Under the pieces are notes generated by a model, which was given only the letters and a program-made list of their open reading frames with translations, was not told the origin of the DNA and made no database searches. A program made the position numbers and the translations under genes. 64,000 bases of DNA from Rhipidocladum racemiflorum (taxonomy: Eukaryota; Streptophyta; Magnoliopsida; Poales; Poaceae): assembly GCA_036346355.1 (NCBI GenBank), contig CM070588.1, positions 12,757,914 to 12,821,913 of the forward strand, read 5' to 3'. This document shows, in pieces, positions 1 to 12,255 of this stretch. Numbering within the stretch: position 1 is the stretch's first letter; each line of letters begins with the position of its first letter.

Positions 1-470
1 CAAACAGATATGGTCCGGCGTACACATGAAAAAGCACTCAAAAAACCATTCACAACGGACAAACAAAATCGGTCCGTTGTACAAGTGAAAGTTTCGGTTC
101 CAAGAAGAAATCATTCTGGCGAAAACACATTCACGACGGACAAACAAAATCGGTCCGTCGTACATGCGCAATCAAACCTCAAAAAGCCATTCACGACTGA
201 CCAAAGAAGTTTGTCCGCGGTACATGCAAAACTTACTGGTTTCTTGGAAGATTGAGTTCGACTCATGAGCTCAAAAACACGTTCACGACAGACAAACAAA
301 ATCGGTCCGTCGTACATGGGAAAGTGAGGTTGCCAAAGCATGTTTTCGACAGACCAACAAAATTTGTCCGTCGTAGATGGGAAACTTACTGTTTTCTTTA
401 AGTTTGGTCCGGCGCCAAAGCGAAACTTACTGTTTCTTGTCAAATTGATAAAACACATGAACAAACACAT
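1..470. repeat. Array of short imperfect hairpins (DNA-transposon-like subterminal repeats)
   Basis: At least five units have the form GACGGAC, an AT-rich loop of about 10-12 nt, then GTCCGTC. They lie near 50-81, 130-161, 191-221, 283-313 and 344-374, each followed by a related 'tacatg' tail, and are spaced about 60-90 bp apart. Such inverted-repeat arrays are typical of the subterminal regions of CACTA-type elements, but no terminal inverted repeat is visible here and the element would extend left of the window. The class assignment is an inference; the hairpins themselves are directly visible. Confidence 0.6.
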
Positions 471-514
471 TTTGCAAATTCAATTCTAAGCCAATTTTTC
501 AACACATGATTTCA

Positions 515-1644
515 CAGTACTATTTTGTGGACATGATTGTGAGTGTGTGGTCCCTATGTGCAGGTGGTGTGACCCCGGGAGTGCCTTCTACTTCTCGCCA
601 ATCCGTCGCCCGTGGTTGAGGCAAGTGTATTGGAATGGGTAGCGGGTTATTGTTTGCTAGATCGGTTGTGATTGAGATCTAATATATGATATGTTCACAT
701 GCCATGCTTTAATTACTACCAATGATATGATGAATATGCTTACTATGTTATGATGCCATGTGTTAATGTAAAAGTGATTTATGATGTTGGCATATTTGCA
801 TACATGACATGGCATGATACATGGCCCGGGCGGTGAGAAAGTCATAACTAGTCCAGGGAAGGTCGGTGAGAAAGTTACGACTATTCCGGAGAGCCAATGA
901 GTAAGTCCTACATCGTGATTCCATTCACCGCGGTGAACGGAAGCGGGGAGTAGGCACCCTCCATCTTCGGGATGGAAGGGGGGAGAGGGTGCACACCGAC
1001 GGTTGTGTACTCAACCATACCGGTATGAGTTTCCAAGGAGATATGAGCATCGCATCGCATTGCATACATAATGATGATGATAATGATATGTTTTCATGAA
1101 TGAGATGATATACATGATGTGAGTTGTTGTAGCCATGTAATTGTTTGTGTTTGTACCATTACAATATACTTGCTGAGTGATGAACTCACGCTTGTGTTTA
1201 TGTTGTTTATTTTTTTTAGGTACCATGACACCAACTTGTGGGAAGGGGCAATAGCTACACATCTTCACGTAGTTCCAGTCACTTTTACCAACTTTGAGTC
1301 ATGATCATAATAATCGTGCCATGAACTAGGTGTATGGAATAATTTTAGTGTGTTGTTGATCCTCTTTGCTTAGCTATAGATGTTGGTGTGGTTGGATTTG
1401 GTTTAATTGGGTTACGATGATGTTTTATCCATTTTTATTGCTGATTTAGTTGTCTTATGCTATGATATATGTTGCCATGATGTTGCTATCACTTTAATTC
1501 ATGTTAAAACAAAGGGGATGCTGCCGAAATTTCGGTTTTTTAGCATGTGCGCATTTGCTGAAATTTATGTTTAATTATGGTATTTAGATGTTGTTTAGTC
1601 TATGTTTGGTAACATTCGGGCATATTAAATGCCGGGGTGTTATA
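515..1644 (+). mobile_element. Family B gypsy LTR, 3' half (fragment)
   Basis: This stretch aligns by eye with the 3' half of the complete family B LTR at about 52,390-53,641. Shared features are the 'gcaggtggtgtg' segment, the conserved 'cggtgagaaagtcataact' repeats, the 'caccctccatcttcgggatgg' segment and the 'ccggggtgtta' end. It ends GGTGTTATA instead of GGTGTTACA. It lacks the 5' half of the LTR and has no primer-binding site after it, so it is a truncated copy. The next 158 bp (1,645-1,802) show nothing I recognise. Confidence 0.8.
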
Positions 1645-1802
1645 ATTAAGATAGTCATTGATATACTACTTTGGCAGTCATATCAATAATGATCTAAATT
1701 CTTGATGGGTGCAACAATTGGATGGACATATTTGATTTAAAATTTTTAAAACTATGGGGATGAACAATGGCATCTAGTCAAGACAAGCAAATAAACCACA
1801 TG

Positions 1803-2989
1803 CTACCCATCCCAATACACTTGCCTTAACCTCGGGCGACGGATTGACGGGATAAGGAGGGCACTCCCGGGATCACACCATCTGCACATAGATGCCACAC
1901 AATCACAACGTGCCCACAAAACAGTACGCCCTCGCCCATCAACCCCAATTTCGCAAACTACTCCCGAAAACAAAAAACAGAGAATCTGTCCCCCCCAGGA
2001 CAGTAGACTTCGATCTAGCATAACTTTAGTTCTAGGACTCCGAATCGATTAAACGAATACATCCTTGAGTAGCTTAGGAAATTTGCTAACTTTTTCTAAG
2101 TATATGGAAATACTGATTCGGAATCTAAAATTGTCTAATCTACAAAACACTACGTTCTGTCCCAGCTACGTCACAGATTTGAACACGTTCCGTAAATCGA
2201 GCATAACTTTCAAATGGCTGGGTGGAATTAGACGTTATTTATGTCCACTGAAAGGTATTGAAGTTACCTACAACTTTTGCAACAGGCGGCCGACCAAATT
2301 CCGAATCTAAGGTCGCAAAAACTCAAACCCTAGGTCGACAGCACAATCTACCCGAAGCAAAGAACGTGGCAAACTCTAGTTTTCATCTAATCTACCCAAT
2401 CACAGCACCACCACTTGATCTAAAAGCATACAAATACCCTATAGCACAGCACCTAGACCAACCCCAAGGATTCCCCTAGCCATACCTTCGCTCGACGAAC
2501 GATGAACAGACAAATCTGCTCCCGGTTCACCCGATCTCCTTCCTCGCTCCAAATCCACCGGATCTCCTCGTCGCAGAGCGCTCCAATGGTGAAAACTGTG
2601 GGATGGAGAGGTGAGGGACTCCCCTAGGGAAGCAAGGAGGATGGGGGAAGGTGGAGGGGGATGGTGGTGCAAGGGGAAGGGAGAGGGGGCGCCATGGGGG
2701 GAGGAGATGGGGGAGAGGGAGGTGGCAGCTAGGATGGGGGAAGTTTGGGCGCATGGGGCATGGGGAGGGGGCGCATGGGGGACACTATGGGGAGGGTGGC
2801 AGGATTTCCCCTCTCATGGGCCAAACACTCCCCCACCAATGGCCCACTTCATCCCCCCCAAGGCCCAAATCGGCCCGGAAAGGCCCAAACTCCCGAAAAC
2901 GGCCCGGGAGCGCAATTAAACTTCATAACGTAAAGTTTTAAACTCTGATTTCATATTTTTATAATGTTTTGACATCCCATAGTGTCACA
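1803..2989 (-). mobile_element. Family B gypsy LTR, 5' half (fragment, inverted)
   Basis: Read on the minus strand, this begins TGTGACACTATGGGATG at 2,989 and follows the family B LTR: the 'cgggccgtttt' region, a purine-rich block (2,590-2,800 on the plus strand), then the 'cccgggagtgccc' region near 1,860-1,880. It corresponds roughly to the first 1.2 kb of the LTR at 51,373. It is in opposite orientation to the fragment at 515-1,644 and the two overlap in LTR content, so they are separate copies. Open frames inside 2,440-2,940 come from biased base composition and are not genes. Confidence 0.8.
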
Positions 2990-5842
2990 AAGACGCGTCG
3001 GGGGGTACCATCCACTTCGCCAGAGCGTGCCCACAACGTCTTTCGGGTGGACGTCGTCTCCGTCTCCGGCCAGCCAACTCCGCTGTGGACATCGCCGACC
3101 CCGCAAGCTTCATTAACCGTCCGATCAAGATCCAAAGGCCTAGATTCATCCACGTCATCCGAAGGTAATTCTCACATTTTAGTTTTTAGATCCATTTTCA
3201 ACCGTTGGATCTAGATCCAACGGTTTAGATCAAACCACGTAGTCGTAACCGCACCGTGCTTGGATAGATCTCAGCCGTTAGATCTAGATCGTACGGTTAG
3301 GGTTAACCCACGTTGAAGCGTTAGATGCAACCCCAGCCGTTCGATCGAGATCGAACAGCGTAGATTGAGCCACGTGTCACGTGCCGGGTCCAGATCGAAA
3401 GGTCCAGATCAGCCACGTTATTACCAAACACGTGAGGTTAGATCTGATCTGGACCGTTAATTTTTAAATCAACGGCCCAGATTGTGCCGCGTGTCCGGGA
3501 GTTGGACCGGCGATCGTGCCAACTTCGCCCGTCGTCGCCGGCGTCGGTAGCGTGGCGTCGGCGTGGGGCGCATGTCGGCCAGCTAGCCAACGTCTCCATG
3601 GCGTCACCGTGGCGTCGTCTTTGGCCGACGCACGGTGAACCAGCGTGTCGATGCGTCGGCCGAGGCGCGGTGACGTCACGCTGACATCACCCGAGGGGTC
3701 CACATGTCAGTGAGACATGTTCCCGTGGGCCGGGTCCACGGTAGACCCGAGCCGTGCCGTGCGCCGGGTCCATGGACCCGAGGCGACGTGGCTGCTCCCG
3801 ATTGGTCCACGTGTCCTGCTGATGCAATAAATTGATTTTCCAATAGAAAAATAAATGAATTAATTCGGTTTATTCTTTTATTTGAATTTTCAAAGTTCAA
3901 ACGCCTATAACTTTTACATTTTAACTCCGATTTAAACGATTCTAGTTTCTAAATTTTTATAAAATTGAGATCTACTTAAATATGAATTTTAATTAATTTT
4001 TGAAATTTTCACTGTTATTATTTAATTAATAGATTCTTTAAACTTCAAACAATTATAACTTTTGCATTTTAACTCCGATTTGGGTGATTCCAATTTCTAA
4101 AAATTCGTAAAATTCTGCCCTTTCTGTTTATGGTCTTTGTTTGAGGTTTTGAGCAATGTGCATGTACTATTTTATGTATTTATTGCTATTTGCACGCATT
4201 ACGAGTAGACGTTGAAGTACCCGAGGGCTTCGAAGGAGAAGTGTTGACCCAGGAGCCAGGTCAAGACCAAGATCAAGTACTCTTTGAAGGCAAGTTGTGC
4301 TTTGACCATGTTGAGCCCATTCTTTTGAAATTATGTTGTTTCAAAGTATTGCAAGCTAATTTAATTAGAATTTATGTTGATTAGTTCTGGGATTAGTTAA
4401 AAAATACATAATTGCTGTATGACACCTTGATGAATATAATTGTATGCCATGAACCCTTGTCACCCTAGTTGTGGATTATTTAGTTAGACATTATTAAATT
4501 GCCAACATGGGTAATTAGACCGTTGTAGTTTATTGCTTAGACCTGCCACGTAGTCAGAACATGATCTTGGATAATTACATGTTAACATTGACTTAATGGC
4601 ATATGGAACATGTTTTTGAGAAGTGTCATGTGCTATTGATGTTGTTATCGATGGCACGTGGTGCATGGTAATCAACTAGGATTTGATAAATAGATTTAGA
4701 CCAGGGCATGTGGCAAGAATGATATGGTGGGCCATGATTGGCACCCGGGAAGTTGATTTGGTTCTTCGGGTAGTCTTGCCCTCGTCAACCTAAGGACTTA
4801 ACCTTGCAAGCCTTTGAACTGAGTCAAACGTGCAACCACATGTCTGTAATGGGACGGGCCTAGTTGATTAAGTTGCTAATAACGTACCTATGGGACCTCG
4901 GGGTGTCAACTATACCTTTTTGTGTAGTTGTACGGGGGAGCGTACCGGGGCTGTGGCCAGGTACCCATCTAACGGTTGATTGGCCTAGACTTCGCCTTTG
5001 CTAAGGGAAGGGTTAGTGTGCAATAACCGGAGAGGCCCACTTGTGTTGTTAGAAGTTTTCGAAAGACTTTGTTATGGACACTCGCCTTTGTGGTGTTTGG
5101 CTGTATCTTGTGGGTAAAGTGCATAACCTCTGCAGAGTGTAAAATCTATTCGAATAGCCGTGTCCGCGGCATTGGACATTGCTCGGGAATTACAGTCAAG
5201 GGTTAGACTTTCATGAAAACCACTTGGACTTGAAAAGTTTGGTTGGGTTTAATGATAATGTTGATGGAAATGTGGATTAGGAAAGGGGAAGTGTTTATTT
5301 AACTCCTGGAAAAGTTGTTGATACCACATTGCTTCTACTGCTTTCGAATCTACTTATGTTACTTGCTAATTGCTGTTTTACTGCAAATGAACATGTTAAC
5401 CTATCCTTTGTAATAAGCCATGCATATAGAATATTAGTTGCATTCTGTGCATGACTTGCTGAGTACCAAGTACTCACCATTGCCACAATACAAAACCAGT
5501 TGAAGAAGAATCAATGCCAGCATTGGAGGAGGAACTCCAGGAAGAGCCGACAAGCTAGGGGAGGGCCCAGTTAGTTGCCTGTGGCATATTGGTTAGCGCC
5601 ACGCGATTTCTTTATATTCCGCTGCAGTTTCTATTTGAATAAGAAGTTAGCCATGCGAGGCGTGCTTTTGTAACTTGACCATAAGGTTGATCAACCGGTT
5701 ATAATTCCTTTCTATAAAATAGTCTATTGTTCGTTGAGTATGATTGTGATATGTACCGATGTTGAGACTGTGTGCACTAGCGTGATCCTGGACTAGTGCT
5801 GTATACACAGAGGGTTCGGATTTGCAAATTCGGGTCCCGACA
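2990..5842 (+). mobile_element. Family A-related gypsy LTR, 5'-truncated and diverged
   Basis: The sequence follows the family A LTR from about 16,230 to 18,928. Shared features are an 'acttcgccggagcg'-like start, 22-nt palindromes at 3,202-3,223, 3,275-3,296 and 3,337-3,358, 'tataacttttgc' repeats, 'gagtagacgttgaagt' near 4,203, 'gacttgctgagtaccaagtactcacc' near 5,453, and the terminus 'cgggtcccgaca' at 5,842. It is clearly more diverged than the three LTRs at 15-37 kb. The first 0.8 kb of the LTR is missing where the inverted family B LTR abuts at 2,989. No primer-binding site follows 5,842, so it behaves as a solo LTR remnant. Confidence 0.8.
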
Positions 5843-5859
5843 TTACATACTACATAACA

Positions 5860-6730
5860 TGCTATACAACAATTTCCACTTTTGACAAATAATTTTCAGT
5901 CAAATGACTACTTACTTTATTTGCAGCATTTTCTTTTTAAAACTCAACCAAAATTCACAAAGAAACTTGACTCTCAAAGTTGCAATGGGACATGACTCAC
6001 ACTGGGTCATGCAAAAGATCTCCAAAACACATTTCAATCTTAAAGACTCCTACAGGAGGGAACCAAAAGAACAAGTAAACCTTTTACGGACAAGGGCACA
6101 AAACATACATCGATGCATCTCAAATTTTTGCACACAACTTCAATAACTTCTTTTAAACTCAGAGTGAGACACACAAGAACCAAAACTATACTTTTCTTTG
6201 CAAAGCAACCAACCAAAACTGGTGTCAAAGCCAAAAGGCGACCAAAAAGGCGCAACACTAAACTCTTCTTCTTCGTCTTCAACCAAGGAAGACAAAACCA
6301 CAAACCGCCGAAGGATAAATCCACGAAAATCCAATACCGAACACTTTTCATTTGATTTCAATCAACTAAAACCAAGGAAAACCAACCTCACCGATCGTCA
6401 GAACGGTAAAAGAAATCCAAAAGGATCCACCATCAACTTTTCTAATCAACTCCAACCAACTACCCGGTCTATGACAGAAATGATAAGCACTCTTCTCCTA
6501 CAGGGGTTAATAATTCTTCGGTGATGGCGTTAACCGGCCAAACCGTCAAACCACACCCTTACTATTAACAAAAAGTGATGACCGAAACCCTTCGGCACCA
6601 CAACCCCACTTCATCACAAATATAGCAACTCAACCAAATCTATCATAAAGATAGCATTATACATCATCAAAATGCAGCATTTAACATTAAAGCTTAACTA
6701 CAATATTTAAGCGTATAGCATCGATACTGT
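5860..6730 (-). mobile_element. Family B internal region fragment (inverted)
   Basis: On the minus strand this matches the 5' part of the family B internal region (about 53,850-54,500). Visible matches are the 'ggtgccgaaggg..ttcggtc' segment, the 'ggccggttaacgccatcacc' segment, the 'gaagacgaag' stretch and the 'tacgcttaaatattgtagttaagctt' block near 6,680-6,716. No coding capacity is apparent, as in the complete copy. The outer limits are approximate, and 5,843-5,859 is unassigned. Confidence 0.65.
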
Positions 6731-7566
6731 GGTGTCGTGGAACCACCGGGTCTCTTTTTCTCTTCCTCTTCGTCGGACTGTTTCTTGTTTTTTTGGGGAA
6801 CCTCCTTCTACACTGTCTTCTTCCCCGCTTTATAGGGCAGGCCTGGGACACGCCCGTATTGATTGGCCTACTTTTTCTTTATTATTTCTTGCCAAGGACT
6901 AACCTGAATTTTTTATCAAATCACGCCTCTCATACGTTGGGTTTTTTGCCCTCTGTTCGTGCACCTTTTATGGGGGTTCAACGGGAATTTCACTTGTGTT
7001 GGGGTCTCAGACTGCCTGGACACGTCATTGTGTACTCGGGAAGGGTTGTTGGGGGGTATCAGACCTTGGAGATTGACACTAGGTTCACGTCAGAGGGAGA
7101 CATTGCTGGGAGTGATTTCCCCGGGTTTCCTCCCTCGCCACGGAAGGGGACTTACCTTCGTTGCGGAGGGGGGGAAAGGGGCGATCTTTATTCATCATCC
7201 CTTTTTACCGGGGGATGATCTCCTAAGGTATGGACTTATGGCTTTATCGGAGGAAGAGGTTGACGATTATAAATCCGTTCATGTGGGCCATTAGATACTG
7301 GGGCTTCGTTTGGCTAGCCGAGGGGGGAGGGATGAGCATGGCCGGTCCACCACACTAGCCCCTCATGTCAGCGGGTAGATGTCGTTCTGCTCGCTGGGAT
7401 GTAATAGTAAATATCCAAGTTTTTTTTTTGCATATCCTGTGGGGATAAGGTTCTCCGACGGTGGCGAAGTTCTTTTCCTTTTGCTCCGCATTTTCTCCGT
7501 TTTCTTTTCTCACTCGGGTTCTCCTCTGGCGTCTGTCTTCCTGATCTTCCACCAATCCAGATCTCC

Positions 7567-10548
7567 ATGGGTCCTAGACGTCCTCCTAAGATAAAGCCAG
7601 TTTTGAGTAAGGAGGATGCCGCGGGATTATCCCCCATTTTGGGGCGGTCGACGTTGAGCTTTGCCGATCTCGATGCTTTAGCGGCTAATTTCGGGGTGAT
7701 GCGCCCTTCCATGCGCCTCCCTGGTGACGAGGAAGCCCCTCAGCCTCAAGCGAATGAAGCAGTGGTATTCGCGGCGTTTCTCGAAGCGGGTCTCCGCTTC
7801 CCGTCCGCCCCTCTGTTGGCGTCAGTACTCTAGGTTTTCCACGCTGAGCTTTCATAGCTTACTCCTAACGCTATTGTGCGATTGGCAGTGCTGGAATGGG
7901 CATTCCGTCCGGCTGGGATCCACTTGACAGGGCGCTTGTTTTCTCTCATAGAAGATGCGTTTTGGCAACCAAAACAACAGAAAACAGGGAATGAAGGCTG
8001 CAAGTCGTGTTTTGGTTCTCTGAATTTTTAGACGAAGAGGTCCCTCATAAAGGAAATCCCAGTAGCGGCTGCCAAGGGGAAATGGGATTTGGGATGAATG
8101 TCACGGTGGTATTACCAAATTCTCGTGGGTTCAGACTCTTCCCTTCATACTTCGATGGGTCCAGTCCGCGCGATTCGATCCCCTAATTGGAGCGCGACCG
8201 CGGAGGAAATTGGATATCTTGATTATCTAAAGGCTCTTCGTGCCCAGAGTACGATGCGAGACTTGGTGGAGGAATATTGTCTATGTCGTATCGACCCTTT
8301 AGCCAGGAGCTCCGCCGTTACTCTGGAGCGGTCGTTGGGAGGCACGGTGTCCATGATTCGACCTGAGGGGGTACAAGATCTGGGGCGCGGGGCGGCCGAG
8401 AGATTGGCTCGCAAACTTCTGGGCCCTTGTCAAGCAATGGAGTATGAGGCCGCTATGAGTGCTATTGGGATCACCCGATGCTCTCATTTTACTGACTGGG
8501 GACGTCGCGCGCCCCCTCATCCCCGAGGGTCAGTCGGTTCTCCCCGTCCGGCCAAACGAGCGAGGTTAACTCGTGTGGCGCTGCCCCAAGCTGCTGCCAC
8601 TTCTGGCGGGAGCGAGGATTTGGGGGATGATGATGACGAGGATGCGGATTGGGGTGAAGAGGAATCCAGCGACGATGGTGATTCCTCCGGCTCTGTGGCG
8701 GTTACGTCTCTCCTGCCGCCGCCCCCTTCGGATTCTGCGGACGCTGTGGGGCCCTCCGAAACGCTTCCCTTGGCTGTTGCGGACGAGCCCTCAGATAGGC
8801 CGTCCGTCCCGGATAAGTGTTTTCCTGAGACCACATCAGGCCCAATTGCTATGGGGGGGTGTTCCCTCGGCCCTCACACGGGACTCTTTCGTTGATGTGC
8901 ATGTTGGCGGGGGTCAATCCCCCGGGTACTCGTTTCTAGGGATCCCCGGAGTAGAGACTATCGATTTGGGCGACGAGGACGATGATGATTTTCCGGCTCC
9001 AGAGTGCGCACGGGAGCAGCTTGAAGGTATGGCCGTCCCCACGACAGGGGAGACCCGGGGTTTGCGGCTAAACGTTTCCACTCCTGACACCCCCACTGGG
9101 GGAGAAGGTCGCACTCCTGACACCTTTCCCGCCAGCTCGTTAGGGTGCGATGTCCTTTCAGGTTTTGACGAAGTTGATGCAGGAGGTAATAACGCGGAGG
9201 CGGCGGGGGCATTAAAACCATTGGAGCAGGTCCAAACTAGAGCGCTCGCCACTCCTTCGCCTGTCGCGGAGGAAGAGGATCCGGAACCTCCGATTCCAAC
9301 TTCTCAAGGCGTCCCCCCTCCGGGTGGAGGGACTTTACCTTCGAACCAACCAGCCCCCGCGGGTGATGTGGGCTCCTCTTTTGTCCGCTTTGACTTGTCA
9401 GATTTTTCAGCCTCGGATTTTGAGAGGGGGGCGGCTGTATCTCCGTCTTTAAGAAAGATGCGCGCGGCTTTTTCTCCTTACAATAAGTCTGTGGCCTTAT
9501 TTGAGGAAGTTAATGACCTATCTCTTTGTGAGATCTCGATGGATCATCATTTAAAGGTACCTTCCCTTTTGAGTTTATTTTACTGGTACCTGTGTCTTTC
9601 AACATCCTTCTTCATTCCTTCTTCATTTTTAGGGGGCTGTTATCGCTTCGGAGGTATCGCGCCGATTTCGGACGTACTTGGGCAAGATTAACAAGGGGGT
9701 CCAGGACTGCGATGCCGCGAAGGAGCAGGTGGTGGAACTAGAAGCGGAGAAAGCTAGTCTTTCAAGGGCGCTTCAGGACTCCAAGGACTCATTGGCTAAG
9801 GTGCAGGCCGAAGCATCTCAAGGTCGGGATTTGGCTGCGAAAAACGCAGAGCTCGAGGGGGTAGGTTCCCTGATGCGGGACCGTCTCGTCGAAGAGGAGC
9901 GGGCTCGCATGGCGGCATAGCGGAACGAGAAGAAGAAAGATGACCGAAAGATGACCGAATAGAAGAAATGAAGAACCTATTGGCGGTTGCCAAAGAAGGC
10001 AAGAACATGTTGAAGAAGAAAGTGGAAGAATTCCCCTCTCAACTCGCAACGGCGCGAAGCGAGGTTCAAGCTCATCTTCGTAACGCACAACGAGCGGAGG
10101 AGCGTCACGACATGATCCGGAAGGAATTGGAATCCATTGTTTCGAGGATTTTTTGGGGATTTTCTTCAGCAACTTCCTCGGTTCGGCATTGATGCAGCTC
10201 CGAGTCGTATCCCTTCCTCCAGCCTGGAAGCTGTCTCCTTTCTCAAGGACCTTCGGCGATTACTGCGCGAGGCTGGGCTCTGTCAAAACTGCTCAGTTAT
10301 TGGAGGCGAAGGGATGTACACATATCCGCGAGTACTTCGGTTTTTCTTCTTCTGCCCTGTCATTACCAGGGTTCGGAGACATCCCTTCGTCTGGGAAGCC
10401 TTCCTCCGCTGCATCTCGGCTATCGTCAAGCTTTATGTCGGATTTCTGGAAGCAGCACGGGGAGCTCGTTGCGAGGGAGTCGGTGCGTCGAGCTCGTGCC
10501 ATAATGCGCGACTCAGGGAAAGGCAAAGAGAAGCCGCCTCCTCCTTAG
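7567..10548 (+). pseudogene. Opposite-strand ORF of Tat-like element (putative gypsy-type transposon protein), broken
   Basis: The reading frame starts with MGPRRPPKIKPVL at 7,567 and contains a segment resembling the plant 'putative gypsy type transposon' family (AFLEAGLRFP, near 7,770-7,800). It breaks with a TAG at 7,831-7,833 and resumes in another frame at 8,098-8,880. There it shows an arginine-rich patch (about 8,520-8,570) and a strongly acidic D/E/S-rich stretch (8,610-8,700). It shifts again near 8,880 to a frame running to about 9,555, where a GT...AG intron (about 9,556-9,632) is plausible. It then continues into a coiled-coil-rich part (9,633-10,130: many E, K, L, A) and a tail containing ARESVRRARAIMRDS that ends at 10,548. 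At least three frameshifts or stops make it non-functional as read. Its role in Tat elements is unknown. Confidence 0.55.
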
Positions 10549-10861
10549 TTTGGACATTTTTGTATGATGGGGTTCTTGTAGACACTTGAATTAAACTATC
10601 CATTTTATCAAATGACTATGCATGTTCGTTCGTTTCACGGGTCCCCTCGTCCGAAAAGCGTTCAGTTTCCCCCGACGAGGACCAGGTGTCAGTGACAAGT
10701 GTTAGAAGGACTTAATGACTCGGTAAACTTCTCAAGGGACATGGGGACGCCTTGGGTTCCTGCGTTCTTATTTAACTCTAGCCTTTTTGCCTTCCTTGCC
10801 CTGGCCAACCTTGTTAGTTTTAGACGATCGCTCTCTACCCCTGTTTTCCCTTGCTTGTTCA

Positions 10862-11206
10862 ATGGCTGACATCCCCGGGGAAGTCATGGAAGAAGACCCC
10901 GTTTTTGCCAACTTGGATGAGGGGCCGCCTGTGGCGGAGATCCCGCCATTGCTGGGGGAGGAGGGAGCCCCTATCATGGTTCTTAATCTCCCGGGTGACG
11001 CTCTCGCTCCCGGGGGTCTTCCAGTCGCCGACGATCTCGAGGCCTTCGTCGGAGAGCTATGGGCGGACTTCGATATGGTCATGGCCGCAGAGGAGTCCCT
11101 CGCCCAAGACCTTGCCAATCTCGACATATTGATCGGGATGGTGCTGCGGCTGTTGGAAGCCAAGGATGCCCTCGTGGAAGCCGTGGCGCATGCCTATCGC
11201 GTCTGA
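10862..11206 (+). CDS. Hypothetical 114-residue acidic protein inside the Tat-like remnant
   Basis: This is an uninterrupted frame from ATG 10,862 to TGA 11,206, starting MADIPGEVMEEDP. The composition is acidic and leucine/alanine-rich, and the C-terminal half (ADFDMVMAAEESLAQ onward) is likely helical. The frame is also open upstream to 10,787, but the ATG at 10,862 follows a pyrimidine-rich leader and a 'ttatttaactc' TATA-like string near 10,770. I recognise no family. It lies between the opposite-strand ORF and the 76-bp repeats, so it may be part of the retroelement rather than a host gene. Chance openness in GC-rich DNA is possible. Confidence 0.3.
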   Translation: MADIPGEVMEEDPVFANLDEGPPVAEIPPLLGEEGAPIMVLNLPGDALAPGGLPVADDLEAFVGELWADFDMVMAAEESLAQDLANLDILIGMVLRLLEAKDALVEAVAHAYRV

Positions 11207-11737
11207 ATCCACTTCACTTCGTGTAGAAGCTTTTGTTGGATTACCATATTATGTATGATTGGGATGATATTATGTAACTCCCTGTAGGGGGCTCCTACCT
11301 ATGTCTATTCTTCGTCTTCCTTGTTTGAATTCTTTCGGATCATGCATTCCTAGCTTCCTATCGTACCTTGATTAGTAGCGTAAAACGATCTCGATTCTTT
11401 GCTCAGCCCAGTTCCGGGTTAGGATGCAGGAATAGGTACGGCCGCTTGATGCGTAAGCACCCTCTCCTTCCCTGCCGAAGGAAAGCCAGGATACTGGCTT
11501 GGGCGTATTTTCTCAATTACTTGGCTAGTGTAACACGGTGTGTCCTCCGGGCTGCGGGGAGGGTAACCGAGATTTTGTTAGCTTCCATATATTTCTTGCT
11601 AAATTCCGCACGAAGCCGGACTCCCACCCTTCGGAGGGGGGGGTTGGCACCTTAACCCGGCCGGTTGTTTCGCGAAGAGGCGAACCGGGGCAACGAACGA
11701 ACAGTAGTGTCGGTGCGACTAAATATCCATGGATCCC

Positions 11738-12152
11738 GCGAACTCCTACCCGGCACGAGGCAACGGGTCTCCGGAGCGAGGGATGGGTGGGACGTTCGCC
11801 CGACCAAGCATCCGCGAACTCCTACCCGGCGCGAGGCAACGGGTCTCCGGAGCGAGGGATGGGTGGGACGTTCGCCCGACCAAGCATCCGCGAACTCCTA
11901 CCCGGCGCGAGGCAACGGGTCTCCGGAGCGAGGGATGGGTGGGACGTTCGCCCGACCAAGCATCCGCGAACTCCTAGCCGGCGCGAGGCAGCGGGTCTCC
12001 GGAGCGAGGGATGGGTGGGACGTTCGCCCGACCAAGCATCCGCGAACTCCTACCCGGCGCGAGGCAACGGGTCTCCGGAGCGAGGGATGGGTGGGACGTT
12101 TGCCCGACCAAGCATCCGCGAACTCCTACCCGGCGCGAGGCAACGGGTCTCT
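11738..12152. repeat. 76-bp minisatellite, about 5.4 copies
   Basis: Units begin with 'gcgaactcctacccggcgcgagg' (one reads 'ctagccgg') at 11,738, 11,814, 11,890, 11,966, 12,042 and 12,118, exactly 76 bp apart. The last is partial and ends near 12,152 before 'ttgatttaagtcc'. Units differ by only one to three bases, so the array is young or homogenised. As 76 is not a multiple of three, the long open frames crossing it are by-products of the repeat. It lies immediately downstream of the pol remnant. Confidence 0.95.
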
Positions 12153-12255
12153 TGATTTAAGTCCTGGAGAATATGAAGATGGCTCGGGTTCGCAATGTCT
12201 TTCCATTATTTTATTGATAAGGACCGGTACATTTCTTTCCTTCGCATTCCATCAC

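Noticed and set aside
1..470. CRISPR-like array
   Set aside because: Repeats are imperfect hairpins with variable spacing and arm changes in a grass nuclear context; no constant direct repeat or unique spacers.
2439..2941. Overlapping proline- and glycine-rich frames on both strands
   Set aside because: Biased G/C composition of the family B LTR; the same block in other B copies does not keep these frames.
8517..9252. Minus-strand frames rich in serine and proline
   Set aside because: Complement of the acidic, low-complexity stretch of the plus-strand ORF region, which has better family resemblance.
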